Below the pieces are notes generated by a model. The model saw only the letters and a list, made by a program, of their open reading frames with translations. It was not told where the DNA came from and did not search any database. This document shows positions 1 to 12,220 of a DNA stretch of 64,000 nt, in pieces (position 1 is the first letter of the stretch; the number at the start of each line of letters is the position of its first letter). Position numbers and translations under genes: made by a program. Source of the DNA: Liolophura sinensis. Lineage: Eukaryota > Mollusca > Polyplacophora > Chitonida > Chitonidae. The stretch spans positions 19,511,608-19,575,607 of the forward strand of contig NC_088300.1 in NCBI RefSeq assembly GCF_032854445.1, written 5' to 3'.

Positions 1-487
1 TGCAGGGTAGAATTTTCTTCACGTGACAGCTTAAATCGATGAGAACTCAGAGCTTTTACGACGCCCAGATATTTGATTCCACCGTTTACGAAATGCAATA
101 TGCGGCCACAGAAAATATGCTTGCTAATTCAACAACTTTGAAAATGCAAACACATGGGTCATCATCAGTCCATCAAACAGGTGACGAGGAAAGTACAACT
201 ATATAGTATAACTGTAGGGTTGGTTTCTCTAGACTTATGTTCGTTCAAAACTGTCTTTAAACAACAACGAAAGAATGCTTCAGTTGTACACAAACGAAAA
301 CTAAATTTTATGATGTACTAGCGTCACGCTGCTGAGAAGTATTTGTTGATATTCACTCGGCCGTATGGTCATTTATACGGACAGCCATGTACAATCCAAA
401 ACTGGAATCTGACAACCGAGGAAAAATACTGATGCCGATTGTTTACCTAGGGTTAACAAGATGCCTGACAAACATTTCGACTTAAAG

Positions 488-592
488 CCGCACTTGAAAT
501 AGCCAGAGATGGATTCGAACACGCGACCTCATTCGCCAAGAGCATAACGTGTGAGCCAGCGAGGCAGCTGACCCACTCATCTGGAATGACAA
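488..592 (-). repeat. tRNA-like SINE head
   Basis: Read on the minus strand, this stretch has a type-II-tRNA-like order: an A-box-like GTGGGTCAGCTG, a long variable-arm-like part, and a clear B box GTTCGAATCC. The acceptor arms pair only imperfectly, so it looks like a SINE head or decayed tRNA copy and not a working tRNA gene. No simple tail is obvious. Confidence 0.45.
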
Positions 593-3500
593 GTGATCAG
601 AAAAGATAGAGATATTTCAACGACTATAGTGTAGTTTATTGATTAATTCTAGGAGAACAAGGGACATCTAATCTGTTTATTACACACGGTCACAGCTAAC
701 TGAAGGCATTCACCAGAGCTCAACCTTACAAACACAACAAAGAGCTGTAATCACTTCTTGGCTAGTACAAAGTATTGGGAAGATAAATAACAAGCCTCCA
801 TTATAATAATTTATATCAGCATGTAAATTACACACACCCAACAATACATGTAAATTGCATAAAACTAAAGGAAATCAAAAGAAAAAAAAAGAAAATCACA
901 AAGAACATTGTATCACAAGCTTCGACAATACGTAGATTATGCTTAGCATGAAATGAAGTAAAATAAAAATACGTATAAAAATGAATCCCAATGAAATGTT
1001 TATTGATTAAACAACTTCTTTTTAAATACCTTCCTTTTTTTCATATCTCGCTAAAACTTATTAACTTTAAGTTAAAAACAACAGGGATAAGATAGATTAT
1101 CACAAAAACTTGTCCTACATAATTATCACATTTCTACACAAAACAAACTGTGAATTTATGTTTCTTTAGTAACATGACAACATCAAGGAACAGTTCACAG
1201 CACTATCAAGTAATTCTCAACAGCAATCTGATGAGTACATTGCAGTACACTGCAATCCTTAACAGGACTGACGAGTTCCCATTCAGCACTGGACATTTCT
1301 TGATCAGTACTGAAAACTTCACAAATCGCACTAAGCAGATCACATGGACACTAGGCCACCTAAACCACTGATCATTCCACAATAGCATTGAGCATTACAC
1401 CTTAACAACACATGCCATGGATTCTATACTTCATTTTCTCGCCAAAGAATCAACCCAGAATTACAACAACTGCCACTTTTCTCCAAGTTCATTCCGCCAT
1501 GACATCTTGATGACAGTGATAAACATTCAGTACACTGCAGTAGTGATCATACAGCAGTCGTAACAGTGTCCACAGTTCTGAGATCCGTGATACTGGCCGG
1601 TATGAGGACACATTATAGCAGAAGTGCATAGCAACAACTATAGATGGATTGGTCTTTGATCAGTAGGGATGCCATCAGTTCAAATACCTTTCGATGGAAT
1701 GGTTTCATTTTTGCAGCGTATATATTTTACCAAGAGTTATAGGGTATCAGTGGAGATGTTTTTTGAGGCTAGTGTATCACTACAATGGGGACTGGTCATG
1801 CAAAACTGGGCATTGCTCAAGGGAAACCACTGGATATTGCTCCTGAGATACTACTGGACATTGCTTATGGGACACCACTGGACATTGATCACAAATTTCT
1901 TTTGGATCGTAAGACATGAGGTTAACATCTACAACTGTTCATGATCAAATGAAAGCAGAGAAGTCATGCTAATGGGACAACAGGGAAGATGTCCTGAGTA
2001 CAGCAGCAATCAAGCTACTGAAAAACTGCCATGAAGAATGTTGATGGTCATGAAAATCTGTCAGAAATGGACCATGCATTGACAGCAGAAAGAAAACATA
2101 CAAATTCCTTTGAAATTGGTATTTTCTTTCATAGCATATGCATCATGAAAATTTTACCATACACTCTTGAGGTCAACAACTTGTCCAATTTGGCATTAAA
2201 ACTTCCTTAAACATTGTCCTTAAAACTTTCTCAAGACCTTTCCATCACAGGCCTCCAATCCGACTAGGGGGCTCCTATACCGGAACTCCATATTGAATTG
2301 TGCATTTTACATCATTGTCCAGGATCACCTCAGAAGAAACTAATGTGAAACCATGAAAACCATACATTGTACTGATTTACAACACCGCAGCAGGAAGGAT
2401 CCAATGAGAAAGCCGCCAGGAGAAATCGTTCCCAGTTTAACCATGATATGCCCATACAGTAACACATCGACCTGGAACTGTCTCACCAATACATACATGT
2501 AACCACTACAGATTTATAGAATGATAGAATGAGTAGGACAGAATGGGAAAGAAGGAAGGGGAAATCATTCCACGTCACTCCATCCATCCCATTCACGCAT
2601 AAAGAACACAGACAACTAAGTGTCAGTAACATGATATATACGCTATGGCGTAAAGCACTAGAAGGTCAAAGCGTCAGTTAAGGCTAGAAAGTGTGCATGA
2701 GGAAGTTCCAGTACACAGGATCAGAGCACCAGAAACAGCGGTGTTGAAGCTTTCAAGAACTACACAGGGCAATAAATAAGTCATATAGGTCTTACATATT
2801 ATGCTAATGAAGTTCTCTTACTAGGGACAATGACAACACAAGCATTGGACTAGACAGCCATAGTTTTGTAGGTGGTGATAAGTATGACTGCACGGTAATG
2901 ATAAAAGAGCTTGATTTAACCATGTGCATATTAATCACATCAGAACAAGTCCGCAGCCGTTTTGTACCACTGTATAGGCTTCACTGTCAACTAACAATCC
3001 CCAATCACAGGATATCACATCTTAACAAATAAGGCTGATGGATGAAGAACACATGTCTCTACAAAGGAAGCAGCTTAAAACAAATACATAGCAACACACA
3101 ATTCAATTAGCTCCAGTACACTACCAGATACATATACAGTGTACACATATGTCCTATGATAAACAATTTTACACAGGTTAAATACACTCCACTCCAAAAG
3201 CTTACAATGTAAGAAGTCAATGTTGGTATGTAAAGCTGTAGTCAAATAATTTTAATACTCTCCACCAAGACTATAAATACAATGAATCAAAACAAAATGA
3301 GGTACAATGAAAACTGAACAGATTAGTTGTACCCTTAAGAGAGCCACTGAGAGAGTAAGTAAAGGTACATGAAGTTCAAATTTTCAACTGGTAATAACCT
3401 TGCTGAAAAGCACTATATACTTCCTGGTTGTGAACTCAAATACTGATACATTGCTAAAAAGCTTCAACACCAAAAGCAATAAATATTTCCATAAAAATAT

Positions 3501-4129
3501 TTAACTAATACTCTTAGTAATAAAAAGACATTCAAAATTGACATCAGCAAATAGATTTGTAATAGTATAACCAACAAAACAGAACCCAGATAACCAAAGA
3601 ATAAAACAGCTGAATAACAAATGCCAATGCTCTGATGATAGCCTGTGATGCATTACAATGTACATGAATGTAAGCAACCTTACAAACTCTACATCAAGTG
3701 TTACCTTTTGATAAAGGTTTATCATGTGCCTCATGTGTTATCATCTCAATGCGAACCAAAGAGATATGATATAACACAAAACTAACTCAATTTATGGAAA
3801 ATTAAGACAAAGCAGATTTTCTGCTCCCAATAAGCAAAACTAGGGTAAATTATTTTAGCACGAGTTTTGTAGATCATGCCAAAATCAGTGAATAAAGAGT
3901 TCTATTGATGTAACCAAAAAGAAAAAATTAAGGTAACGTAATTGCCAATCATTAAGCCTTATCATTACCAATGCTAGTCTGATGCTTGCACCAAAATGAA
4001 TGATGAACACATCGGCAATATACAATGTACTAAGAGTCAGCATATATTTCATTGTATGCAAATGTGAGCAGCCATCTCTACACTATCAAATGCACTGACG
4101 CCAAGTACTGGCATACCACTTAATCTGTT

Positions 4130-4480
4130 GACATACAGTAAAGCACAGACAGAGTGAGTCACTAACTTAACAATATTCATACTGCGGACATGTAGCGCAG
4201 CCCTGGAAATTTTTAATCATTTAATCGCTTGGACGCTACATCATTATACATCAGTCAGTAGACTGCTTATAAAGCAAATCACTAAACTACCAGCTTATGT
4301 TGAATCACAAAATAGCTAATAATGCACTTCTGACATACACTGAATCACCAAACTGCTTAAGTACAGTGAATGACTTAACTGCTCATATATAGTGAATCAC
4401 TTAACTGCTGACACATATGTACCATGAATCAGTAAACTGATAATGTAAATGTAAAGTGAATGAGTTATCGACTCACTAGA
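4130..4480. repeat. degenerate ~30-bp tandem repeat
   Basis: Variants of a motif like GTGAATCACTTAACTGCT recur about every 30 bp, for example near 4,270, 4,300, 4,350, 4,380, 4,410 and 4,435. Divergence is high, so this is an old array. It is noncoding. Confidence 0.5.
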
Positions 4481-5649
4481 CATGCTAAAATGAAAGGCTT
4501 ATGAAAGACTAAACTTTAGACTTACAGTCAATCAGTACCAATATACTGTTTAAACAGACTATTTCAAAAGTTTAAGACACAAAGTCAAAATGAAGACACA
4601 GAATAAAATCATCATGTATACATTCATCAAGGAGAACTACATCCAAAAGTGAACTGAAACATGGTAAATAGAGACACATTTACACTGTTGGCCCAGAAAA
4701 ATACACATACAATTCAGTTCATAAAACATGATGACAGTAAAGGAACTACGCATACGTGTGTCTTTCTGTTGTTCCTGATAGACTATGAAGAAGTATACCC
4801 AATTCAACAAAGACCAATAAACAAACCAAATGAGAACCTTATTGTTTCTTGCAACAGTGATTTAACAATAATTTCATTTGATAGTACAGTATAACAGTGT
4901 TGAAATAAATAATGAAAATCATCTATTTGTCCGAGCACAAACCATACGATATGAATCAATATTGGCACTTACAGTTTCACTTATTCAGCCATGCACCAAT
5001 CCCCTATAAAGAATCAAGTGTGTCTGAGGTGAAGTATTATGACAGCCCGTGTCCATGAATGAATCCATAGCTCGGTCCTGCATGACTATGAACTGAATAG
5101 TCAAAACAGCACAATTTTCACTTGACCAGCAAGTGACACAAGCTAAATGTAGTGCAGTGTAAAGCACTATGTCCATGCAAGTTTCTATATTCATGTACAT
5201 GAAGAATGTTACAGAGACTAAACTGCTTTCATGTGAATTCCACACAATAATGTATTACACCTAAGCTTTAGTTTTTGTTTTCACAACACAGATTTTGAGT
5301 GATTCTGATTAATTCCTCCACCTTACAGGATCACTTAGAGCTTTTCTGTGAAGTTTGATTAATTTCTTATCCAAAAAAAAAATATAGGTGTTTTCAAATC
5401 AAAAGTATGCTTTAAGGCCTTTATGTGCCTCTGAAAGTGCATTTTTACAGGCCAATGTTAGGGGTGACATACAGTACATGAATGACCATGAACTAACAAA
5501 GATTATCATTACACTTCAATCCTAACAACAATGCTACTTTAAGGGAAAAAACATTTTTATATTGACAGAAAATAAAAATATTGCATGGTATACTCCATTT
5601 CAATGATCTTAAAACCACTCAAGTCTAACAGAATATCAAAAACATTTAA

Positions 5650-5965
5650 AGAAACTTTGTTCAATCCATCCACTTTTAACCAGAGAAATCCTCAAAACTT
5701 TGTTAACAACAGAATAATAAATTATAAACCTTGTCCATTTCATCTCAGTTAAAATTTAACCAACACAGCAACCTTGTTCACTACATCTAAATTCTAACCA
5801 GAAGAACATTAGAAACCTTGTTCACTTCATTCTAGCTTTAACCAAAACAGTATTGCCAATAGAATCATTGTTCACTTTATCTCAGTATTAACCAAAACAG
5901 TTTTACAGATAGAAACATTGTTCACTTAAGGCGGGTTTAAACCAGAACAATACTGTCAATTATTT
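5650..5965. repeat. degenerate 44-50-bp tandem repeat
   Basis: A motif built on CCTTGTTCACTTCATCTCAG followed by TTTAACCAAAACAG recurs with the CTTG/ATTG anchor at about 5,655, 5,729, 5,772, 5,816, 5,866 and 5,916. The last three spacings are 44, 50 and 50 bp. The first copies are the most diverged. It is noncoding. Confidence 0.55.
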
Positions 5966-7008
5966 AATTCATGTACTTTCAAAGAAGAAAAGAGATAATT
6001 TGTTGAATTCATTTCAACTCCAGAACAAATATCAGAAACCTCAGTCAATTATTATACCAGCTATAAAAGAACTATATTAAGCCTTGCTTGCATCTAACAA
6101 CAATATAATAAACACTTCTTAATTTATCTCCACTGTAAGAGCTATACCACATAATACATCTGAGATATCTCTACATTTATCAGCAACCTTCATACAAATC
6201 ACTCGGGCAATACCTTTTCAACAGTAACACCATCACCACAAACTGCACCCAATGCATCAAGACTTGGTTAACTTTACCACTGAAGTGCCCAGTAACTCTG
6301 ATATCATGCGACTTAATTCACCAAATTTGTTTGAAGAAACTGTTAAAAAACTCAAATTCGTTTCTTCTGCTGAGGATATGTGAATAGGAGTGAATTTAGG
6401 AGTAGTGATAGACAATGTAGACTAGGGCGTACTTACATGTACATTGTATGGTTCACACCCAAGTTCCATAGTTAACAGTTGCCTATACATCCATTATTAG
6501 AAAACAAATTCTACAGGTGATCACAAAGGTCCAGAAATACATGTATGTACCTCAAATTACCCAGAGATGAGTACAATGACTAAACCCCTTATAACTAGCA
6601 AAGGAATACCCCAAAAATAGAGCAAATATGGGAACAAACTATCCACAACATCTACACATGGTAGCCCCCTCTTACAGGTGCAACTGGAGAAACCCAGTGC
6701 CTTCGCTAAACCACTTGCCAAATCGCTAAAACTACTTGTGTTAATGCGTGTAGCTTGACATGACTGCAGATGCTCTTCTTTACCTGCACATATCTCACCA
6801 CATGTGTTCTATTACCTGAAAGGCTGGAACTGCGAGGTCTTCCTCAATAACCTATTAAAGGCTTCCTTAATACACCACACTTCAACTCTTCACTACTTCA
6901 CATCACTACTGATAAGGTGAGTACCACACAACCTTGTTTGTCTTATCAAGAGTCAATGTACCCTTGCACCAAATAACCTTAGATTGCCTAACGAGAATGG
7001 GTGTGGCC

Positions 7009-9412
7009 TCAGGGAGGGGGCGTGGTCTCAGGCGTGGAGGCAGGTTCGGAGTCTGTCACCTCTGGTTTTGAAGCCGTAGAGTCTGGGGAATCAAGACAGG
7101 TAGCCTCTATTGATGTGAGAGGCTGAAGAGGAGTGGTGACACCACGGCTATCAGCCAAGAACCTGTCAGGAGTATTTCCTCTTGGATGGCCTGTCACTCC
7201 ATGCCCTGTACGTATCCTGGCCACAACAAGTCTGCTGTTTCTAGAGCCACCCAGCTGTATCGTGTAATTTTCTGTGGCATGATGGGAGTTGGCATTAAGA
7301 GCACGTATAGCCTCTTCATAGGTGGGTGGGGGTTCTGTATCGGCTGCAGTGGCCGGATAGTCCCGGCTTATCGTAGACACACCCATTTCCTGTTGAGTTA
7401 CCTCGTAGTATGATGGTGGGGCATACTCCCTTGTATAAGCCCTACAACAGACATTAAGGTTTTATGATATCTGGTGGTTGGTGATAAATGCAAAGAGACA
7501 AAAGTATTGTCTTAATCTACAAGAAACTACAGTTCCAATGATGTTATTATCCTTGAATGATAAGCATTTAATATAATGGAGACGGCATGAAAAAGAACCA
7601 GGTCTAGGATAAAAAAAAATAATAAAAAAATGAAGAATCCAGTAACAGCCACAAACTATTTTTTTGGAATCATACAATATTTGCTAAAATTAGAATATTC
7701 TTAAATGTGCTTCATTTAATCGACAATGTATTTTCTCACCATTGGGGGAGGGAGAGAGATAAACTGTGTTATCCTACCAGATTCACTCCCATACATGGTA
7801 CAGCCCATAAAACTTTTCGTACATAAAACAAGCGGAAGTTTCGTTAGAGTTATCTCCCTTACCTCCAAGTAGTATCCCCATCACTGTCCTCTCTGCCAGT
7901 GTCCATGATGACAGTGACTGCACCAATGTGGTCATCTCGGTCAATGACCAGTGCTGCCACAGCCCCTCGGCCCACTGGTTGAAACTGGCAACAAGGATTT
8001 AAAAAAAATTGTATTCATATGTGTAACTGAAAATACCCAAGAAAATAAAAAAAGTCCTCAGACTTAAATGACTTTTTCTTTGCATGGATGCCACACATGG
8101 TCTCCCCTGGTGTGTGCCACTCACTATAAGAGATGGACCACCAAGTTCTTTGGTTAGAGAATGGCTACTAGTCAGCCATATTGTCAAGGCATACACAGCT
8201 CTTAGTTTCCTTGGTTGTCTTCTAGATGTACTTTATTATGATTTCTCTGTTATTTGGAGAATGTGATCATCTAGAGAAGTGTATGAGAGCCCCAAACCCA
8301 TATTATTAAATTACCTGATTTCAGAGCAGCTGCATGGCATTTTACTGTCCTTTATTTGATATAAATAGGTGGATCGATTACACTGTTGCTTTACCAAATC
8401 AACCACGTGGGATTCGGCTTACCTTCATATTTAATTTAATTATTTTTGTAAACATTGCACTGTCTACACTGCAACAGCATAAAGTGATGATATTCAAGAG
8501 GAAACCTTCATGACTAAAATGAGTTTTACAGAACTTGGCATCAAACAGGACAAACTCGCGATTTAGATGTGTAAAGTAAGCCAGGTGTGTTGACCACATG
8601 ATTTGGCAGTTTCCGGCAGCTCTAATTTGTGCGCCGTTAAGCAGTATGAAATGAGACCAGCAGATGCCTCTGTAATGCTTTACTCAAGTTTTGAACATAA
8701 GAAACAATGACTGCTATTATGTAGATTCTTGAGATGAGATACCTGTATCCTGCCCCTGGCATCTAAGGTCCTCTTCTTGGCAATGAGAAACTGTCTGGTG
8801 GAGAAGAGGAGCAAGAGGACAGACAGAGCGATGAGCAGTGGCCCAGTCATGGAGGCTTCACCACCAAACACATCATTAAAACCTGCAGGTGAGACCAGAT
8901 CACATTTAATATTACACCTACATGCCAAAAGAAATCTGGCTATCAGATTGGGTAAAGCGCTGACTTACACTGAAATTTACATTGATCATATCTCAATAAA
9001 ATGTGTAAGATCACAAACCATGAGAGCTACAGAAATTCCCAAATCAATAGATTTGATTAATTCTTACTTTGATTTGGGAACATATCTTCATATTTATCTA
9101 GGAAAAAAATTTCTAACAACTAAGAGCAGTATAACATACAAAACACAAAACTAAAATGAGAACATAACTGAGTATTCACTGACAAAGAGCTATCCAGGTT
9201 AAAAACAGCTGAGTATACAAACAGATCTCCCTACCCAGCCAGGTGAGGATTCCTCCAACAAGGAGCAGAATCCCAGCCACAGTGACGAAAAGGATCCCAC
9301 GTCTGAAGGGTTCCCGGCCTGGTCCCAATGATGATGAGTGAATGTAGGCACGAAATGCTCCAGGTTGGCACCGCCTGTTCGCCCGCGGTAAAATATTAGC
9401 GGTGTGAAACAT
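7009..9412 (-). CDS. two-pass membrane protein with PPxY tail (TMEM51-like topology)
   Basis: A four-exon gene on the minus strand: 9412-9235, 8882-8743, 7984-7863 and 7441-7009 (stop included), with all phases joining to give 290 residues. Residues about 39-59 and 72-94 are hydrophobic membrane spans. They are separated by a short loop and followed by a basic stop-transfer stretch (AKKRTLDARGR). The tail carries PPSY (155-158) and PPPTY (184-188), the class of motif bound by WW domains of Nedd4-type ubiquitin ligases, and a Ser/Thr/Pro-rich C-terminus. The order span, loop, span, basic residues, P-x-Y-E tail resembles vertebrate TMEM51, but I cannot show orthology, so I give no symbol. The start is the first ATG of the open exon. 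An upstream exon is possible. The gene points away from NPHP1, with 2.8 kb between the two start codons. Confidence 0.8.
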
Positions 9413-12220
9413 AACCGACGAAATTTTGCAGCCGTAAATGGTTACACCTTATAATGCATCCTTCACATCCTGAAGCATTTGTCTGCCCTGAAATAAGGGA
9501 GGACTTCACTTGTTATACCACACAATGTATACATTGTCATAAAAGTCTATAGGAATGTTCTGATTTTGTATTGGTTGGACATTTGCAGATGTAGACACTT
9601 TGACCTGCTCCCCAATATGAGAGCTGAGGTTTTATAAAAGTGATGTTCATGCTCCTTCAATATAATTTGGATGACTTAAACAGTTAATTGGTCTCCTACA
9701 GTGCCCTGATTCAACATCTGTGGTGTCTGGCCGAATTAAAACTAACCTTTAAAAAGATTAGCTCTGGCATCTTGAACTACATATACAGGTAGACATACAC
9801 TTAGTCTGAGATTGCTCTGACGTTAGGTTTGGCGAAATTTTGTTTGGCCAAAGATGATCTCATACCAATATGAGAGTTTGCCCTGGCACAATTCTAGGGC
9901 TACTCTTGTAATAGTCTAGATCTATCACATCGCTATGCTTTAACATGGTGGTAGGTGAGATCACACTGGGAGCACTCCAAACTTATGCTCTTATTGTTCC
10001 TACATGTATTTTAGTAAATCCCCCATATTGCTTGGTCGTTCGCCTATCTTGTTAGATAGGCTCTTTGAATTCAAGGATTAAAAGTCAAGGCAGGTAAATA
10101 TCAGAAATTGTTGAAAATAGACCTCAACATTTAATTTAGTTGAACTAAGTCATCGGGCAGAATTCAACCTTTTCCTAGAGTAGATGAAGGCTACTGATGC
10201 CAAAGCGAAGCCAAACATGGCAGTGAAGGAAAACACCAAGCCGGAGTTTTGATGTTTACCTTCACGTTTCTTTCTAACAATTTATGCCAACGACCAAACA
10301 ATACCAGTTTTACTAAGAACACATGTAGGAACATTCAGAGCACAAGCTTGATGAAGTGCTTCAGTGCTATATCACAACCTCCCCTATCACTAGGTTAAAG
10401 CAGAGAGGTGTGGTAGGGCTAGACTATTAGAAGTCTAAGTGTGCCCCACTTGAAAACCTGCAGTTGTTGCACATACCTGCCCTTGTCCAATATGTCAAGG
10501 CTACCAAAACAGCCGCTTGCTTTGAGCGTCACAAAGGAACCTCAGGCCTAGGAAATAACAGATCAGTGTTGGGCTTGTGATGGTTTGGGTCCATCCTTGG
10601 TCGAATAAAATGTAGCCAAATCTAACGTCAGAGCAATCTCGGATTAACAAACATTGGAATTAAGATAGTACACCTAGATGGATTCAGTGTGCTATTTTAA
10701 AATTCTCACATTCACCGTAACACTGAGTCCATCAATACCTCTCAAAAAAGATGGTGCAGATTTCAAATTCCCATCTCCTCCCCACTTGTGGCAATCTAAC
10801 TCACCTTCCCTGCTCTTTCGTATGTAATTCTATGGTGGAATCTTTAATACTAACTTTTTCATTTACTATTCTCACTTATGAAACTAATTAACTCGCTGCT
10901 GGGGTGGTCACTGTGACTGGTAGAGCTTTGCCACAACCATTTTGAAGTGTCAGGTGAACCACTTCTGGGTTTGAAATGCCACTGAATTTTGGTATTAAAA
11001 TCCTCCAGAAAACTATGATGTTCCCATTGTCGTCTGCAAGAACAACTTCAACCTTCTTCATTCAACCCAAAAATGCATAAAAAAGAACTTCTTTAGTGCA
11101 GGTAGGTTTGGTTGTGAGTGCAGACCTCGTTGAGATCGGCTCAATTGAGTTGGAGTATGCAGATGTGCGGTGATTTGTTTAAGAGGCATTCGTGGATGAT
11201 GAAGGGATTTTAAAACATTTTAAATTACGCACTGGGTTCAACTAGATGGACAAGGATTAAGATATATTGACGTCCACCCTAATCACAGCATACACGACTA
11301 GCACTACCTAGCATTTTGAGTTAAAATTTTCCTGGGAAAAATATTTTGACTGCAGCTCTCGGAAATTTAAACTGAAGTATGAATTTAACGATTCAAACAT
11401 GCGTTAGTTTAATAGAATTTCCTGGTCGAGACTGTAGTTTAGATAATCTCATCTGCTACGTTGTCTGATTAACTTTTATGTGGCGTAAATTGGGGTTTCG
11501 ATAAAGGGGGCATGGCGCAAACATTAAAATGTCCATAATCATAATACTCACCATACGTTAAGGAGAATATTTAGCATGTCCCTACTTTTTTCTGTGCATT
11601 GTAAACAACGTATATTATGTATGGCGCATAATAGCGCTCCTAGAGACAAACGGTATCAAAATAAGGTCACTTTCACGGAGAAACGAACTGTCAGTGTTCC
11701 GCGATGCTCACCAGTACAGTTTGAGAAAATTGTTACAAAAGATTAACCTGGAATAATCTCGATGAGGACCTTTCTACCTCAACTGGTTTAGACTGAATTG
11801 GAAATAATCAATGTTCATGAGTAAAGAAAAGAATAGTCACACATTATTACTACTAATCTGTGTGCGGCATTTGATTTGAAATTCTTTATAACGGCATAAT
11901 CAACTAAACTAAATTATTTACATTCCGCATTTTTATTAAAATTTAACTGTTTGATACGCCATTAAGTTTGAGTATGGATTGAACAAACTGAATTCGGTTT
12001 AACTAAATCCATATGATGTTTTGTTAATATTCAAACAGGTCAATCTTATTTTGTACGCTAATTTTTTTTTACACGGATGCAGGAATACTACTTTTTAAAA
12101 TCTTGGTTGCAGTGCATGGTGTTTGTTTGTTGATGGCGGCAATGGTGGAGAGTGAGGTCTCATCCCGTTGATTAGTATTGGTTTTCTTTTAGTTGCAAGA
12201 ACCCATTAAAACCCAGAAAT
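9413..12220. other. intergenic head-to-head region
   Basis: This region separates the divergent membrane-protein gene and NPHP1. Its main content is the foldback element at 9,801-10,647. No TATA box or CpG-dense promoter is obvious. Near 12,133-12,171 there is a short open frame (ATGGCGGCAATG..., 12 codons, then TGA) that would be an upstream ORF if the NPHP1 5' UTR starts before it. A pyrimidine-rich TTTTCTTTTAG at 12,182-12,192 could instead be a 3' splice site for a noncoding first exon. Confidence 0.5.
9801..10647. mobile_element. foldback element with long inverted arms
   Basis: The outer 33-34 bp (9,801-9,833 and 10,614-10,647) are inverted copies sharing GAGATTGCTCTGACGTTAG. Inner parts also match in inverted order: 9,987-10,050 against 10,268-10,345 share TGTTCCTACATGT and TTGGTCGTT, and 9,905-9,960 matches 10,380-10,440. 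The arms are several hundred bp with indels, around a spacer of about 200 bp, and no ORF is present. This fits a non-autonomous DNA transposon. TTAG/TTAA at the ends hints at a TTAA-type target, but no clean target duplication was found. Confidence 0.7.

Larger units (their letters stand above)
1..7008. other. gene-free flank of degenerate repeats
   Basis: I see no exon with convincing codon structure on either strand here. The DNA is AT-rich and holds a tRNA-like SINE head (about 488-590), degenerate short tandem repeats (4,130-4,480 and 5,650-5,960) and a loosely repeated ACTGGACATTG-type motif around 1,270-1,900. Part of it could be the 3' untranslated region of the minus-strand membrane-protein gene that ends at 7,009, but no polyadenylation site can be assigned with confidence. 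TTTATT at 635-640 and near 675 (AATAAA on the minus strand) are the only candidates I noted, and they would imply an unusually long UTR. Confidence 0.5.
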
